Numbered from the stretch's first letter, positions 1 through 6,731 are shown. The stretch: DNA of 17,064 nt from Alistipes sp. (GCA_017646785.1 JAGCLX010000132.1:1-17064); one strand, 5' to 3'. Notes: generated from the letters alone by a model not told the origin. Translations and numbers: made by a program.

Positions 1-621
1 GCCGTTCTTCTTACCGAACTCATACGTTGTATCAACAAGGATAAGACCCATCTTAGCAGCACTCTCAGTACCGCGCTGGAAGATTGCGCGTGTGTATGCC
101 TCCAGCTGCTCGTACTCCTCACGTGATACGAGGCCCTGTGCGATAATCTCCTCCTTAGAGATATCCTCGTCGTGGCCCTCGTCAGCCTTTGTTGTGGGGG
201 TGATGATAGGCTCGGGGAACTTCTGGTTCTCTACCATGCCATCGGGCATAGCTACGCCACAGATGGTGCGCTTGCCAGCCTTATACTCTCGCCATGCGTG
301 ACCAGAGAGGTAGCCGCGGATGACCATCTCTCCCTTGTAGGGCTCGCAGCGGTGACCTACGGTAACCATAGGATCGGGCACACCGATCTTCCAGTTGGGA
401 AGGATGTCGGTAGTTGCGTCGAGGAACTTTGCAGCAATCTGGTTGAGCACCTGACCCTTGAAGGGGATACCCTTAGGTAGTACAACGTCGAAAGCCGAGA
501 TGCGGTCCGACACAACCATCACGAGGTAGTCATCGTTGATGTTGTATACGTCGCGTACCTTACCTACATAGTGACCCTTCTGGCCCTCGAACTGAAAATC
601 GTTCTTTACAATAGCATTCAT
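1..621 (-). CDS. purC: SAICAR synthase, 5' part (runs off the left edge)
   Basis: This gene encodes phosphoribosylaminoimidazole-succinocarboxamide synthase, which joins aspartate to CAIR using ATP in de novo purine synthesis (cytoplasmic). The minus-strand frame is open for 207 codons from the ATG at 621-619 and leaves the window without a stop. Family hallmarks are visible: GKVRDVY at residues 20-26, SDRISAFD at 38-45, then [11 protein letters not shown] and, further on, [19 protein letters not shown]. The Bacteroidota form is about 310-315 residues, so roughly the last third lies outside the window. A near-consensus promoter lies 30 nt upstream of the ATG, and no gene precedes it on this strand, so it starts its own transcript. 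Identification is firm. The completeness of the missing 3' end cannot be judged. Confidence 0.96.
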   Translation of the reverse strand, partial: MNAIVKNDFQFEGQKGHYVGKVRDVYNINDDYLVMVVSDRISAFDVVLPKGIPFKGQVLNQIAAKFLDATTDILPNWKIGVPDPMVTVGHRCEPYKGEMVIRGYLSGHAWREYKAGKRTICGVAMPDGMVENQKFPEPIITPTTKADEGHDEDISKEEIIAQGLVSREEYEQLEAYTRAIFQRGTESAAKMGLILVDTTYEFGKKNG

Positions 622-651
622 ATTTTATGATTTATATAGTTTTCTAACCTA

Positions 652-683
652 CAAAGGTAGTATCTTTTATGTAAAAATGCAAA
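652..683 (-). promoter_or_regulatory. purC promoter (-33/-7)
   Basis: On the minus strand TTTG (positions 683-680) is followed after 20 nt by TACCTTTG (659-652). This matches the Bacteroidota sigma-factor consensus TTTG-N19-21-TAnnTTTG. There are 30 nt between the -7 box and the purC ATG. The element overlaps a weaker plus-strand box, TATCTTTT at 661-668, that could serve the divergent lipocalin gene, so the two promoters may compete for polymerase. Confidence 0.75.
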
Positions 684-696
684 TCTCAATCTCTCT

Positions 697-1251
697 ATGG
701 CACTGTATATGCACCTATCGATGAAACATCTTCGAGTTATGAGATATCTTTACACCTTTGTTATGGCAACTATTCTAATGGCGACAGCATCGTGCCGTGC
801 TCAGAGCATAGACCGCACTACGGTTGATAATCTCGACCTTAACCGCTACATGGGTCGTTGGTACGAGATAGCGCGTTATGACCATCGCTTCGAGCGCAAC
901 CTCGAGCGTTGTGAGGCATACTACACGCTTGAGCCTACGGGTAAAATCAGTGTGCGCAATAGCGGCATCAACACCAAGACGGGTCTGCTGAGCATCGCCG
1001 ATGGTAAGGCCAAGGCGGGTAAACATCCAGGTCAGCTGCGTGTGTCGTTCTTCTTGTTCTTCTACTCGGACTACAATGTGTTAGCCCTCGGAGATAACTA
1101 CGACTGGGCATTGGTAGGTAGTAAGTCGCCAAAGTACCTATGGATACTCTCGCGCACACCGAGCCTCCCCGATGCTACGATAGAGCATATCCTCACCATA
1201 GCCCGCGAGCGTGGCTACGACACCGATAAGCTTATATGGGTTAGGCAGTAA
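697..1251 (+). CDS. Blc-type lipocalin, probable lipoprotein
   Basis: The protein is a bacterial lipocalin, a small beta-barrel that binds lipids or other hydrophobic ligands in the cell envelope. The family signature MGRWYEIARYDHRFERN follows directly after the export signal, and the closing motif ALVGS..YLWILSRTP near the C-terminus is typical of Blc. A hydrophobic segment ends in ATASC, a plausible lipoprotein signal in which Cys33 would be acylated. The start is uncertain. ATG at 697 lies 28 nt after the weak box TATCTTTT (661-668), a spacing shared with other genes here. ATGs at 721 and 739 are in frame and also leave a complete signal peptide. The gene stands alone, divergent from purC. 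Its ligand is unknown. Confidence 0.88.
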   Translation: MALYMHLSMKHLRVMRYLYTFVMATILMATASCRAQSIDRTTVDNLDLNRYMGRWYEIARYDHRFERNLERCEAYYTLEPTGKISVRNSGINTKTGLLSIADGKAKAGKHPGQLRVSFFLFFYSDYNVLALGDNYDWALVGSKSPKYLWILSRTPSLPDATIEHILTIARERGYDTDKLIWVRQ

Positions 1252-1274
1252 TGGGTCAGAAGGGCTTGACGTAC

Positions 1275-1305
1275 GGGACTAAAGGGACCAAAGAGACATA
1301 AGGGA
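1275..1305. repeat. 9-nt-period tandem repeat
   Basis: Three degenerate 9-nt units lie in tandem, GGGACTAAA, GGGACCAAA and GAGACATAA, followed by a partial GGGA. The period and the purine-rich GGGA core recall the larger repeat at 2531-2595. It begins 23 nt after the lipocalin stop codon. Confidence 0.55.
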
Positions 1306-1376
1306 TGGCTCGGGCCTTTCTGTGCCTCGAGCACCCTACGCGGCAACCCCGCACACCGCTTCGTTGGCTCGGGTGC

Positions 1377-1423
1377 AATTTTCTTTTTTTCTTTTTCCCT
1401 ATGAAAAGAAAAAAAAGAAAATT
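1377..1423. repeat. A/T-tract inverted repeat (hairpin 1)
   Basis: The left arm is AATTTTC-T7-C-T5 and the right arm is A4-G-A8-G-AAAATT, around the loop CCCTATG. The arms match nearly base for base for about 20 nt. The loop is the reverse complement, with one mismatch, of the loop of the hairpin at 1686-1730, so the two are copies in opposite orientation. The hairpin interrupts the frame of the zinc-ribbon fragment next to it. Function is unknown; a transcription terminator or a dispersed intergenic repeat are the simplest options. Confidence 0.7.
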
Positions 1424-1424
1424 C

Positions 1425-1655
1425 TCCCTCTCTTGGTTGCGCATCTCGCTTCCAGGGGTTATCAGTAAAGTATTGATGAGGTGTGTAATGGTAACCACAC
1501 TTATCAAGACGGTTACACTTACCTACTTTATCACTGATATATATATTATTATTTTCTGTATCCACATACCGAGTAAATACATTCTTTCTGCCACACTGAG
1601 GACATACATGTCGCGTACTACGACCTCTATATTTTTCTAATTGATACCTTTACAT
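1425..1655 (-). pseudogene. N-terminal fragment of a zinc-ribbon (DUF6371-like) mobile-element protein
   Basis: The minus strand reads ATG, TAA, then RYQLEKYRGRSTRHVCPQCG and continues RKNVFTRYVDTENN...KCNRLDKCGYHYTPHQYFTDNPW. The CPQC pair and the KC-N5-CGYHY pair form a four-cysteine zinc ribbon. From memory this pattern, with YxDTE and GYHYTPxQYFxDNP, opens PG0870/DUF6371-type proteins carried on Bacteroidetes plasmids and integrative elements. Only the N-terminus remains. The second codon is a stop (TAA at 1652-1650, one substitution from AAA), and after about 75 codons the frame runs into the A/T hairpin and then noncoding DNA. It is therefore a broken remnant. The family name is recalled, not searched. 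Confidence 0.6.
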
Positions 1656-1685
1656 AGTTTTTAGTTGTGTTATTATGAGTGTTAG

Positions 1686-1730
1686 ATTTTTTTTTTCTTT
1701 TTCATAGGTAAAAAGAAAAAAAAAAAATTA
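1686..1730. repeat. A/T-tract inverted repeat (hairpin 2)
   Basis: The arms A-T10-C-T5 and A5-G-A12 flank the loop CATAGGT. This is an inverted, diverged copy of the hairpin at 1377-1423. On the minus strand it begins exactly at the TAA of the helix-turn-helix fragment, where it could act as a terminator. The two hairpins bracket the zinc-ribbon fragment. Confidence 0.65.
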
Positions 1731-1970
1731 CTCTCTGAGTAGTGTGTGTACCGAAGATGCGCTTTTATAACCAAGAGCTTCTGCAATTTCTTGCAATGTC
1801 ATGCCATCAAGGCGCATCGCGCGTGCCTGCTCCGCACGCTCATCACGCTCCTCGTTGCGCTCCCTCAACAGCGCAAAGGGTACTCGCTCGCCCGTAGCCT
1901 CGAAGTTGAGCGCTGGCGTGAAACGTAGCTCAAACGAGTCGTGCTTATAATACTGCTGAAAAAGATATTT
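1728..1970 (-). pseudogene. C-terminal fragment with a helix-turn-helix, probable mobile-element gene remnant
   Basis: About 80 codons read in frame on the minus strand to a TAA at 1730-1728. The translation contains FELRFTPALNFEATGERVPF, then a charged stretch rich in Glu and Arg, then MTLQEIAEALGYKSASSVHT, a clear helix-turn-helix of the resolvase/sigma-like kind. No start codon or N-terminus is present: the frame is closed by a TAA at about position 2010, beneath the promoter of the next gene. A C-terminal helix-turn-helix after a charged linker is seen in RepA-like ATPases of Bacteroidetes mobile elements, but this assignment is tentative. Together with the zinc-ribbon fragment just downstream on the same strand it suggests a decayed element. 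Confidence 0.5.
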
Positions 1971-2016
1971 GAGTGTCCCAGATGTAAAAAGAAGTATAAC
2001 GAATTGAAATTATTCG

Positions 2017-2024
2017 TATATTTG
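2017..2024 (+). promoter_or_regulatory. -7 promoter box of the acidic orphan gene
   Basis: TATATTTG matches the Bacteroidota -7 element exactly. There are 29 nt between it and the ATG at 2054. No good TTTG -33 element is seen at the usual distance. Confidence 0.6.
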
Positions 2025-2053
2025 TAGAAGTTAAACCTAAAAACTATGATATT

Positions 2054-2524
2054 ATGACTGGAAAAGAAATGATGGAACTTGCCGAAAAAGCACGTCAAAT
2101 TACTAGTAAAATTTACAATGGCAACTTTAGTAATAGAATAAAAGAGTTATACGCAATCGCAATAGAAAATGGTCACGGTACTAAGTTCGGCTGGTTAGAA
2201 GATCCGTTAGAATGTCCAGATGAACGTGACTTCGAATCTGAAGATGAATATGAAGAAGCCGATGATAGATACGAAGAGTTTCGTAACTGTGCTATTGGGT
2301 TTGTATACATGGATGACCATAACTTCACTATTTTCAATGGATTTTCATTTGAAATCGATAAAGATGGAAACGTGACATTTACATCAGTAGAAAGTGCAGA
2401 AGATGAAAGTAGAGGTGATTTTGAAAAGGATCAGTGGTATAGCTTTACACCATGGGTTGAAAGTAATTGGCAATCGTGCGGATATATAGTTCGTCGAATT
2501 GAAAGCGAATTGGGTATTGAATAA
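2054..2524 (+). CDS. acidic hypothetical protein
   Basis: I do not recognise this 156-residue protein. It has no signal peptide or membrane segment, so it is probably cytoplasmic. It is very acidic: 37 Asp/Glu against 15 Lys/Arg, with a cluster PDERDFESEDEYEEADD at about residues 55-71. The second half alternates hydrophobic and charged residues (FTIFNGFSFEIDKDGNVTF) as in beta strands and is Trp/Tyr-rich near the C-terminus. The gene is visibly AT-richer than its neighbours, with many AAA, GAA and AAT codons, and lies beside decayed mobile-element genes, which suggests recent transfer. A promoter box lies 29 nt upstream of the start. An immunity-type protein or a DNA-mimic protein would fit the charge, but nothing here proves either. 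Confidence 0.8.
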   Translation: MTGKEMMELAEKARQITSKIYNGNFSNRIKELYAIAIENGHGTKFGWLEDPLECPDERDFESEDEYEEADDRYEEFRNCAIGFVYMDDHNFTIFNGFSFEIDKDGNVTFTSVESAEDESRGDFEKDQWYSFTPWVESNWQSCGYIVRRIESELGIE

Positions 2525-2530
2525 TAATTG

Positions 2531-2595
2531 TTTAGGGAGTTTAAGGAAGTTAAGGATAGCTCCCTAAATTCCCTAAATTCCTTAAATTCCTTAAC
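2531..2595. repeat. 9-nt-period repeat folded as a large hairpin
   Basis: The left side holds GGGAGTTTA, AGGAAGTTA and AGGA. The right side holds TCCCTAAAT twice, TCCTTAAAT and TCCTTAA. The two sides are complementary: TTAAGGAAGTTAAGGA pairs with the last 16 nt with one mismatch, and TTTAGGGAG is a perfect inverse of CTCCCTAAA. It lies between two convergent genes (stops at 2524 and 2602) and could terminate both, although it lacks a U-tract. The 9-nt unit resembles the one at 1275-1305. Confidence 0.7.
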
Positions 2596-2601
2596 CGCGC
2601 C

Positions 2602-5112
2602 TTACTCATGGGGCGGACGTCTCATATCTGCTGCTTGCAGTATCTTGTTGCGTAGGAGGCAAGGATAGTCGGGGTGGGCGTCGAGGAAGCGCTCCACCTC
2701 GGCTTTCGCTTTGTCGCTCGTATGACCACCGAGCAACGCTCCCGCCCAATTGCGTGGGAAGAAGATGTCGCCCGTGCGCTGCACCTCTTGAAGCTCCTCT
2801 AAGCCGCGGTAGATATATTTTGTCGACTCCTCATCGCGCAGATGGTGGTTTAGGAGCGATAACAGAGAGACTGTCCAGGGCTCTATGCGGCGGTTTTCGG
2901 GCTCCATGAGCGACTCAAAGAGGGCGTCGCGCTCCTCGCTGTTGGGCGTTGTGGCGCGCGATATATAGTCGTAGCGACGAAGACGCTCAGGGTCGCTGAT
3001 GCGTGTACGTTGCGTAGCGATAATCTCCGTCTGCTTCTCGGGCATGCGTAACGCGAGCTCCCACGCTATGCTCATAAGGTCGTTGCTGTTGAGCCACGTT
3101 AGCTCCTCGCCTAACCATGCACTGTAGAGCCTATTGATGATATCCTTGCTCTTTGCTACGTGTGCCAACGCCAGGGTCAGTGCGCGCTGATGCTGAGATG
3201 AGGGGTCAAAGGCGAGCGTTGCGACAGCGTGTTCATGGTCGGTGCTGTTTGCCTTAAGCATCGGTTTGTTAAGGTAGTTGCATAGTGTGCTTCCTACAAG
3301 ATAGCTTGGCTCTGTGGGGAGTGTGGTGAGTATAAAGTCGAGCCACGTGTTATTCTCTATGTAGCCCCACTCGTAGCACTCGTGGAGCGTCACGATAAGC
3401 GACTGGCGCATGAGGTCATCTTCGAGGGTCGCGATATTGGTCATTGCCCACTCGCGGCTCGCCTCATCGGGGATGAATAGTCCGTAGCCCCTGCCATCGC
3501 TATTGGGGAGTATAGCCACCACATCTTCTGGTAGGGCTATGCTCTCGCTCTCACCGCGCATGGTGATGTTGAAGTCGTGAGCTGTGCCGTCGGCAAGGAT
3601 GGCGCGGCAGCCGAAACTCTGAGGCCATAATAGACCGCGCTGCAGTTTGTCGTGCTGTGTGACGGTGAGGCGCGTTCCCTCCATCTTGAATGTGAGGCTG
3701 GGTAGACCTCTCTGGTGCACCCACACGTCACTAAATGCGGCGAGATCCTCCTCGGTGTATTTATCCAGGATGGCAATGAGTTCTGGCCATGTAGCATTGC
3801 CATAGGCGTAGGTGCGCAGATACTCCTGAATACCCTTGCGGAAGGCCTCCTCGCCCATAATATCCACAATCATATACATCACTATAGGTGCCTTGTTGTA
3901 GATTATCTGTCCGTATATAAGTCCAGCATTGCGGAGATTGTCGAGCTCCTGGCGGATGGATGTCGTGCCGAGGGTTCTATCCTCCGAGAGTGCGTTGTAG
4001 GTGTATGTCTTAAGTCGGTTAAGTCGATGGTTTACATCGGGATACAAGGGTTCTGCCATGCGTGCAGCAAAGTAGTTGGCGAATATCTCCTTGGTCCACA
4101 CGTCGTCAAACCAGCGCATGGTGACGTAGTCGCCAAACCACATGTGTGCCGTCTCGTGGGCAATGAGCTGTGTGCGTCGTAGGTGTTCATCGAGTGTGGC
4201 ATTGTCGCCGAGGAACATCTGGCTGTCGTTGTAGAGCGTAGCTCCCGTATGCTCCATGCCGCCATATTGAAAGCCTGGAAGCATGATGAAATCGTACTTA
4301 GCAAAGGGGTATGCTATGCCAGTGTACTCCTCCAACCACTCTATGGATGCAGCTACCTCCTTGAAGATGTCGTCGAGCTGTGCAAGACGCTTGGGGTCGG
4401 TTTCACGGTAGTAGGCGGTGAAGCGGTGAGTGCCGTCGTCGTAGGTTGTCGAGGCAAGTTTACCCGCAACGAACGAGAAGAGATAGGTGCTAAGTGGCTC
4501 GGTGGGTGAGAAGGTCACGGTGTTACCCTCGGTAGTGCTTACGGCAGTGTTGGATACTGCAACCCACTCCTCGGGAAGTGATAGCGACAGCTCGAACTGA
4601 GCCTTTAGGTCGGGCTGGTCGAAGCAGGGAAAGAGGGTGCGTGCGCGGTCGGGGACAAGGAGTGTGTAGACAAACTCGTCGTTGCGGTTTATGGACTGAT
4701 CGCCAGCGGTGAAGGCTACTGCAATGCAATTATCTCCTTCGTGAAGCTCCGACTTAGGGATTACGATATGCTCGTTGGCGAGTCTATACTTAAGCTCTTT
4801 GCCCTTGCCATCTGTCACACTCTTAATTTGCTCTGTATCACGAAAGTCGATGATCACCTCATCGCGCTTATCGAGTGAGAAGCTAATGGTCGTGTGTCCC
4901 TCAATGGCTTGGTTGCGATTAGCGGGAATGTCGAAGTGTATGCGGTAGTGTAGATCATGAATGGTGGCTTTTCGCCACTCGGCAAGCTCGCGACTAACGC
5001 CCGCATCATAGCGCACATCCGCGATATCGGACATGGGGAGTGATAGTAGTGCCACAAGGAGAAGGATTGCAAGTAGAAGTGTTGCGAGTATCTTGGTAGT
5101 TTTCATCGCCAT
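2602..5112 (-). CDS. exported M1 family aminopeptidase
   Basis: This 836-residue zinc metallopeptidase removes N-terminal amino acids from peptides. It begins with a signal or anchor segment (hydrophobic residues 8-26 after KTTK), so it acts in the periplasm or at the envelope. The N-terminal beta domain is followed by the catalytic domain, with HETAH at 319-323 and the third zinc ligand Glu342, giving the M1 pattern HExxH-18-E. The exopeptidase motif GxMEN appears as GGMEH at 284-288, with His in place of Asn. A Tyr in IIYNKAP fits the transition-state tyrosine. The C-terminal half looks helical. An alternative ATG lies two codons downstream (5106). The gene has its own promoter and diverges from the glycerate kinase gene. 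Natural substrates are not indicated. Confidence 0.95.
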   Translation of the reverse strand: MAMKTTKILATLLLAILLLVALLSLPMSDIADVRYDAGVSRELAEWRKATIHDLHYRIHFDIPANRNQAIEGHTTISFSLDKRDEVIIDFRDTEQIKSVTDGKGKELKYRLANEHIVIPKSELHEGDNCIAVAFTAGDQSINRNDEFVYTLLVPDRARTLFPCFDQPDLKAQFELSLSLPEEWVAVSNTAVSTTEGNTVTFSPTEPLSTYLFSFVAGKLASTTYDDGTHRFTAYYRETDPKRLAQLDDIFKEVAASIEWLEEYTGIAYPFAKYDFIMLPGFQYGGMEHTGATLYNDSQMFLGDNATLDEHLRRTQLIAHETAHMWFGDYVTMRWFDDVWTKEIFANYFAARMAEPLYPDVNHRLNRLKTYTYNALSEDRTLGTTSIRQELDNLRNAGLIYGQIIYNKAPIVMYMIVDIMGEEAFRKGIQEYLRTYAYGNATWPELIAILDKYTEEDLAAFSDVWVHQRGLPSLTFKMEGTRLTVTQHDKLQRGLLWPQSFGCRAILADGTAHDFNITMRGESESIALPEDVVAILPNSDGRGYGLFIPDEASREWAMTNIATLEDDLMRQSLIVTLHECYEWGYIENNTWLDFILTTLPTEPSYLVGSTLCNYLNKPMLKANSTDHEHAVATLAFDPSSQHQRALTLALAHVAKSKDIINRLYSAWLGEELTWLNSNDLMSIAWELALRMPEKQTEIIATQRTRISDPERLRRYDYISRATTPNSEERDALFESLMEPENRRIEPWTVSLLSLLNHHLRDEESTKYIYRGLEELQEVQRTGDIFFPRNWAGALLGGHTSDKAKAEVERFLDAHPDYPCLLRNKILQAADMRRPPHE

Positions 5113-5141
5113 AATTCACTATTTATATATTTATATACCCA

Positions 5142-5149
5142 CAAAGATA
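5142..5149 (-). promoter_or_regulatory. -7 promoter box of the M1 peptidase gene
   Basis: TATCTTTG on the minus strand matches TAnnTTTG, with 29 nt to the ATG at 5112. No clear -33 element is seen. It lies back to back with the glycerate kinase box, 22 nt away. Confidence 0.65.
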
Positions 5150-5171
5150 ATCATTCTCGACGAATTTTTCC

Positions 5172-5179
5172 TATATTTG
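5172..5179 (+). promoter_or_regulatory. -7 promoter box of the glycerate kinase gene
   Basis: TATATTTG matches the -7 consensus and lies 29 nt before the ATG at 5209. It forms a divergent pair with the box at 5142-5149. Confidence 0.65.
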
Positions 5180-5208
5180 TAGTTGAAAATAGAATTTCTC
5201 GTACAACT

Positions 5209-6336
5209 ATGCTACGCATTATCGCTGCTTTCGACTCATTCAAGGGTTCACTCACCTCGCGCGAGGCGGGTGAGGCATTCCGTCGTGGTTTCATGGAGGT
5301 GCACCCCGACTCCGAGGTCACAGTCTTCTCTATTGCCGATGGAGGCGAGGGCATGGCGGAGGCTATCTGTGAGGGCGTGGGTGGCGAGATGGTGTCTACG
5401 GTGGTGAGCGATCCGCTTGGTCGAAAGGTGGAGGCCCGGTATGCGCTTGTCAATAATGGCGATACGGCGGTGATAGCCATGTCGGCGGCGAGTGGTCTTA
5501 CGCTGCTAAGCCCCGAGGAGCGTAACCCCCTTGTTGCATCTACCTATGGCACGGGAGAGCTTATCCTTGATGCCCTGGAGCGTGGCTGTACGAAGGTTAT
5601 TGTGGGTCTTGGAGGTAGTGCTACGAACGATGCGGGCACGGGCATGCTTCGCGCTTTGGGCTATCGCTTCTATGATGAGCAGGGGGCGGAGTTGTGTGAT
5701 ACCATATCTATATTAGAGCGCGTGGCAAGCATATCTACGGCGGAGCGTCATCCTCTGCTCATGGGTGTGAGGTTTACTGCGGCGGTGGATGTCGATAATC
5801 CGCTATATGGCGATAGGGGTGCTGCGCATATCTTTGCGCCACAGAAGGGTGCAACGCCCGCGATGGTTGAGCGCCTCGATATGGCTCTTCGCCACTATGC
5901 TGAGGTGGTTGATAAGGGTAGCGCTGAGGTTGCGGGAGCGGGAGCTGCGGGAGGCATGGGCTATGCTCTATGCACCATGCTGGGCGCGCGTATGCAGCCA
6001 GGTATAGATATAGTGCTCTCGTTGCTCGACTTCGAACGCAGGGCTAAGGGTTGCGATATGGTGGTTACGGGAGAGGGTTCCATAGATGCGCAGACGCTGC
6101 ACGGCAAAGCGCCCGCCGGTGTGCTTGCCGTAGCACAGTGCCTTGGTGTTCCTGTCGTTGCGCTTGGTGGCAGGGTAGAGGGTGAGGATGCTCTATTGGC
6201 GGGTGGCTTTAGCGATGTGCGCGCAATAACACCACGTGGTCAAACCCTTGCTGAGGCTATGCAGCGCGATGTCGCGACAGCCAATATGGAGCGTACCGCA
6301 CGTAAGCTCGCGCTGTCGCTTGGTTTAGAAGTGTAG
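5209..6336 (+). CDS. glycerate kinase (GarK/GlxK family)
   Basis: The product phosphorylates D-glycerate with ATP, to 2- or 3-phosphoglycerate, feeding glycolysis from glycerate, serine or sugar-acid breakdown. At 375 residues it has the usual length of the PF02595 family. Recognisable elements are AAFDSFKGSLTS at 6-17, ADGGEGM at 43-49, GLGGSATNDAGTGM at 133-146, a glycine-rich GAGAAGGMGYAL near 245-256 and TGEGSIDAQT near 300. The ATG at 5209 is chosen because it starts the conserved N-terminus and lies 29 nt after a promoter box; a longer frame from 5183 is in another reading frame. No pathway partners are adjacent, so the source of glycerate is not indicated. Confidence 0.96.
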   Translation: MLRIIAAFDSFKGSLTSREAGEAFRRGFMEVHPDSEVTVFSIADGGEGMAEAICEGVGGEMVSTVVSDPLGRKVEARYALVNNGDTAVIAMSAASGLTLLSPEERNPLVASTYGTGELILDALERGCTKVIVGLGGSATNDAGTGMLRALGYRFYDEQGAELCDTISILERVASISTAERHPLLMGVRFTAAVDVDNPLYGDRGAAHIFAPQKGATPAMVERLDMALRHYAEVVDKGSAEVAGAGAAGGMGYALCTMLGARMQPGIDIVLSLLDFERRAKGCDMVVTGEGSIDAQTLHGKAPAGVLAVAQCLGVPVVALGGRVEGEDALLAGGFSDVRAITPRGQTLAEAMQRDVATANMERTARKLALSLGLEV

Positions 6337-6366
6337 GCGGTAGTTGAAAAATACCTCTGCTTGTGG

Positions 6367-6384
6367 TGTCGGGATGACAAAATT
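6367..6384. repeat. direct repeat of the tRNA-Pro 3' end (distal copy)
   Basis: TGTCGGGATGACAAAATT matches 17 of 18 bases of the 3' end of the tRNA-Pro gene at 6588-6605. A second shared block, ACCTCTGCTT, precedes both copies (6353-6362 and 6569-6578). The two copies are 221 nt apart. This is the arrangement left by integration into a tRNA 3' end, but no integrase is present. Confidence 0.5.
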
Positions 6385-6393
6385 GGCTACTCC

Positions 6394-6408
6394 GCAGACT
6401 GAGTCTGC
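6394..6408. repeat. small hairpin GCAGAC-TGA-GTCTGC
   Basis: A perfect 6-bp inverted repeat with a 3-nt loop lies in the spacer between glycerate kinase and tRNA-Pro. It has no U-tract, and its role is unknown. Confidence 0.4.
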
Positions 6409-6500
6409 TCCGTTTAACGCCCATCTTGGTCGTTCCCTTAATGGTCTGCACAAAGCTTTCGTAAGCATAGTCACGCTCTAAATCAAGCACTTTCTGTTTC

Positions 6501-6536
6501 CTACACCACCTTTGATGCGAGCATCAGGTGGTATAG
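6501..6536. repeat. long imperfect hairpin in the tRNA-Pro spacer
   Basis: CTA-C-ACCACC-TT-TGATGC is followed, after a GA turn, by GCATCA-GGTGGT-A-TAG. The arms pair over 15 bp with one mismatch and a TT bulge. It lies downstream of the tRNA-Pro terminator, in the segment bounded by the tRNA-like direct repeats. Confidence 0.5.
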
Positions 6537-6541
6537 AAAAC

Positions 6542-6568
6542 AAAAAGCCCTCAATCTTTCAATTGAGG
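6542..6568 (-). terminator. rho-independent terminator of tRNA-Pro
   Basis: On the minus strand CCTCAAT, a 6-nt loop and ATTGAGG form a 7-bp stem followed by GCTTTTTG. It begins 22 nt after the tRNA 3' end. Confidence 0.7.
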
Positions 6569-6587
6569 ACCTCTGCTTACTCAGCTT

Positions 6588-6605
6588 TGTCGGGATGACA
6601 AGATT
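6588..6605. repeat. direct repeat at the tRNA-Pro 3' end (tRNA copy)
   Basis: TGTCGGGATGACAAGATT covers the last nucleotides of the tRNA-Pro gene and two bases beyond it. It is the partner of the copy at 6367-6384. Confidence 0.5.
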
Positions 6606-6664
6606 CGAACTTGCGACAACACGCCCCCCAGACGTGTACTCTAACCGGGCTGAGCTACATCCCG
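6590..6664 (-). tRNA. tRNA-Pro (anticodon GGG)
   Basis: The cloverleaf can be drawn by hand on the minus strand. The acceptor CGGGATG pairs with CATCCCG, the D-stem is GCTC/GAGT, and the anticodon stem is CACGT/GCGTG around the loop CTGGGGG, with anticodon GGG. The T-arm GCAAG-TTCGAAT-CTTGT follows. The discriminator is A and CCA is not encoded. It has its own promoter and terminator. It reads CCC and CCT proline codons. Confidence 0.95.
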
Positions 6665-6680
6665 AACTGGTTTTGCGGTG

Positions 6681-6713
6681 CAAAGATAATAATAAATTTT
6701 TCAATTATGCAAG
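6681..6713 (-). promoter_or_regulatory. tRNA-Pro promoter
   Basis: On the minus strand CTTG (6713-6710) is followed after 21 nt by TATCTTTG (6688-6681), with 16 nt to the tRNA 5' end. This is a good match to the -33/-7 consensus. Confidence 0.7.
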
Positions 6714-6731
6714 TTTATCTCAAAAAAAATA

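Larger units (their letters stand above)
1252..2053. other. gene-poor spacer with repeats and decayed mobile-element genes
   Basis: About 800 nt separate the lipocalin from the next intact gene. In order, the stretch holds a short 9-nt-period repeat (1275-1305), a GC-rich segment with GGCTCGGG occurring twice (about 1307 and 1366), an A/T-tract hairpin (1377-1423), a minus-strand zinc-ribbon gene fragment (1425-1655), a second A/T-tract hairpin in inverted orientation (1686-1730), a minus-strand helix-turn-helix gene fragment (1728-1970), and the promoter of the next gene. The plus-strand open frames here have low-complexity or shadow translations and are not supported as genes. The whole looks like the remains of an old insertion. 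Confidence 0.6.

Noticed and set aside
1305..1640. 111-codon plus-strand open frame
   Set aside because: Its translation reads through the A/T hairpin as Phe and Lys runs and lies antisense to the zinc-ribbon fragment. There is no promoter or family match.
1746..1928. 60-codon plus-strand open frame
   Set aside because: It is antisense to the helix-turn-helix fragment, whose minus-strand translation is the meaningful one.
6257..6490. 77-codon minus-strand open frame (MLDLERDYAYESFVQTIKG...)
   Set aside because: It overlaps the 3' end of the glycerate kinase gene and the tRNA-like repeat and has no promoter box. The peptide seems vaguely familiar as a repeated intergenic translation, but I cannot support a gene.
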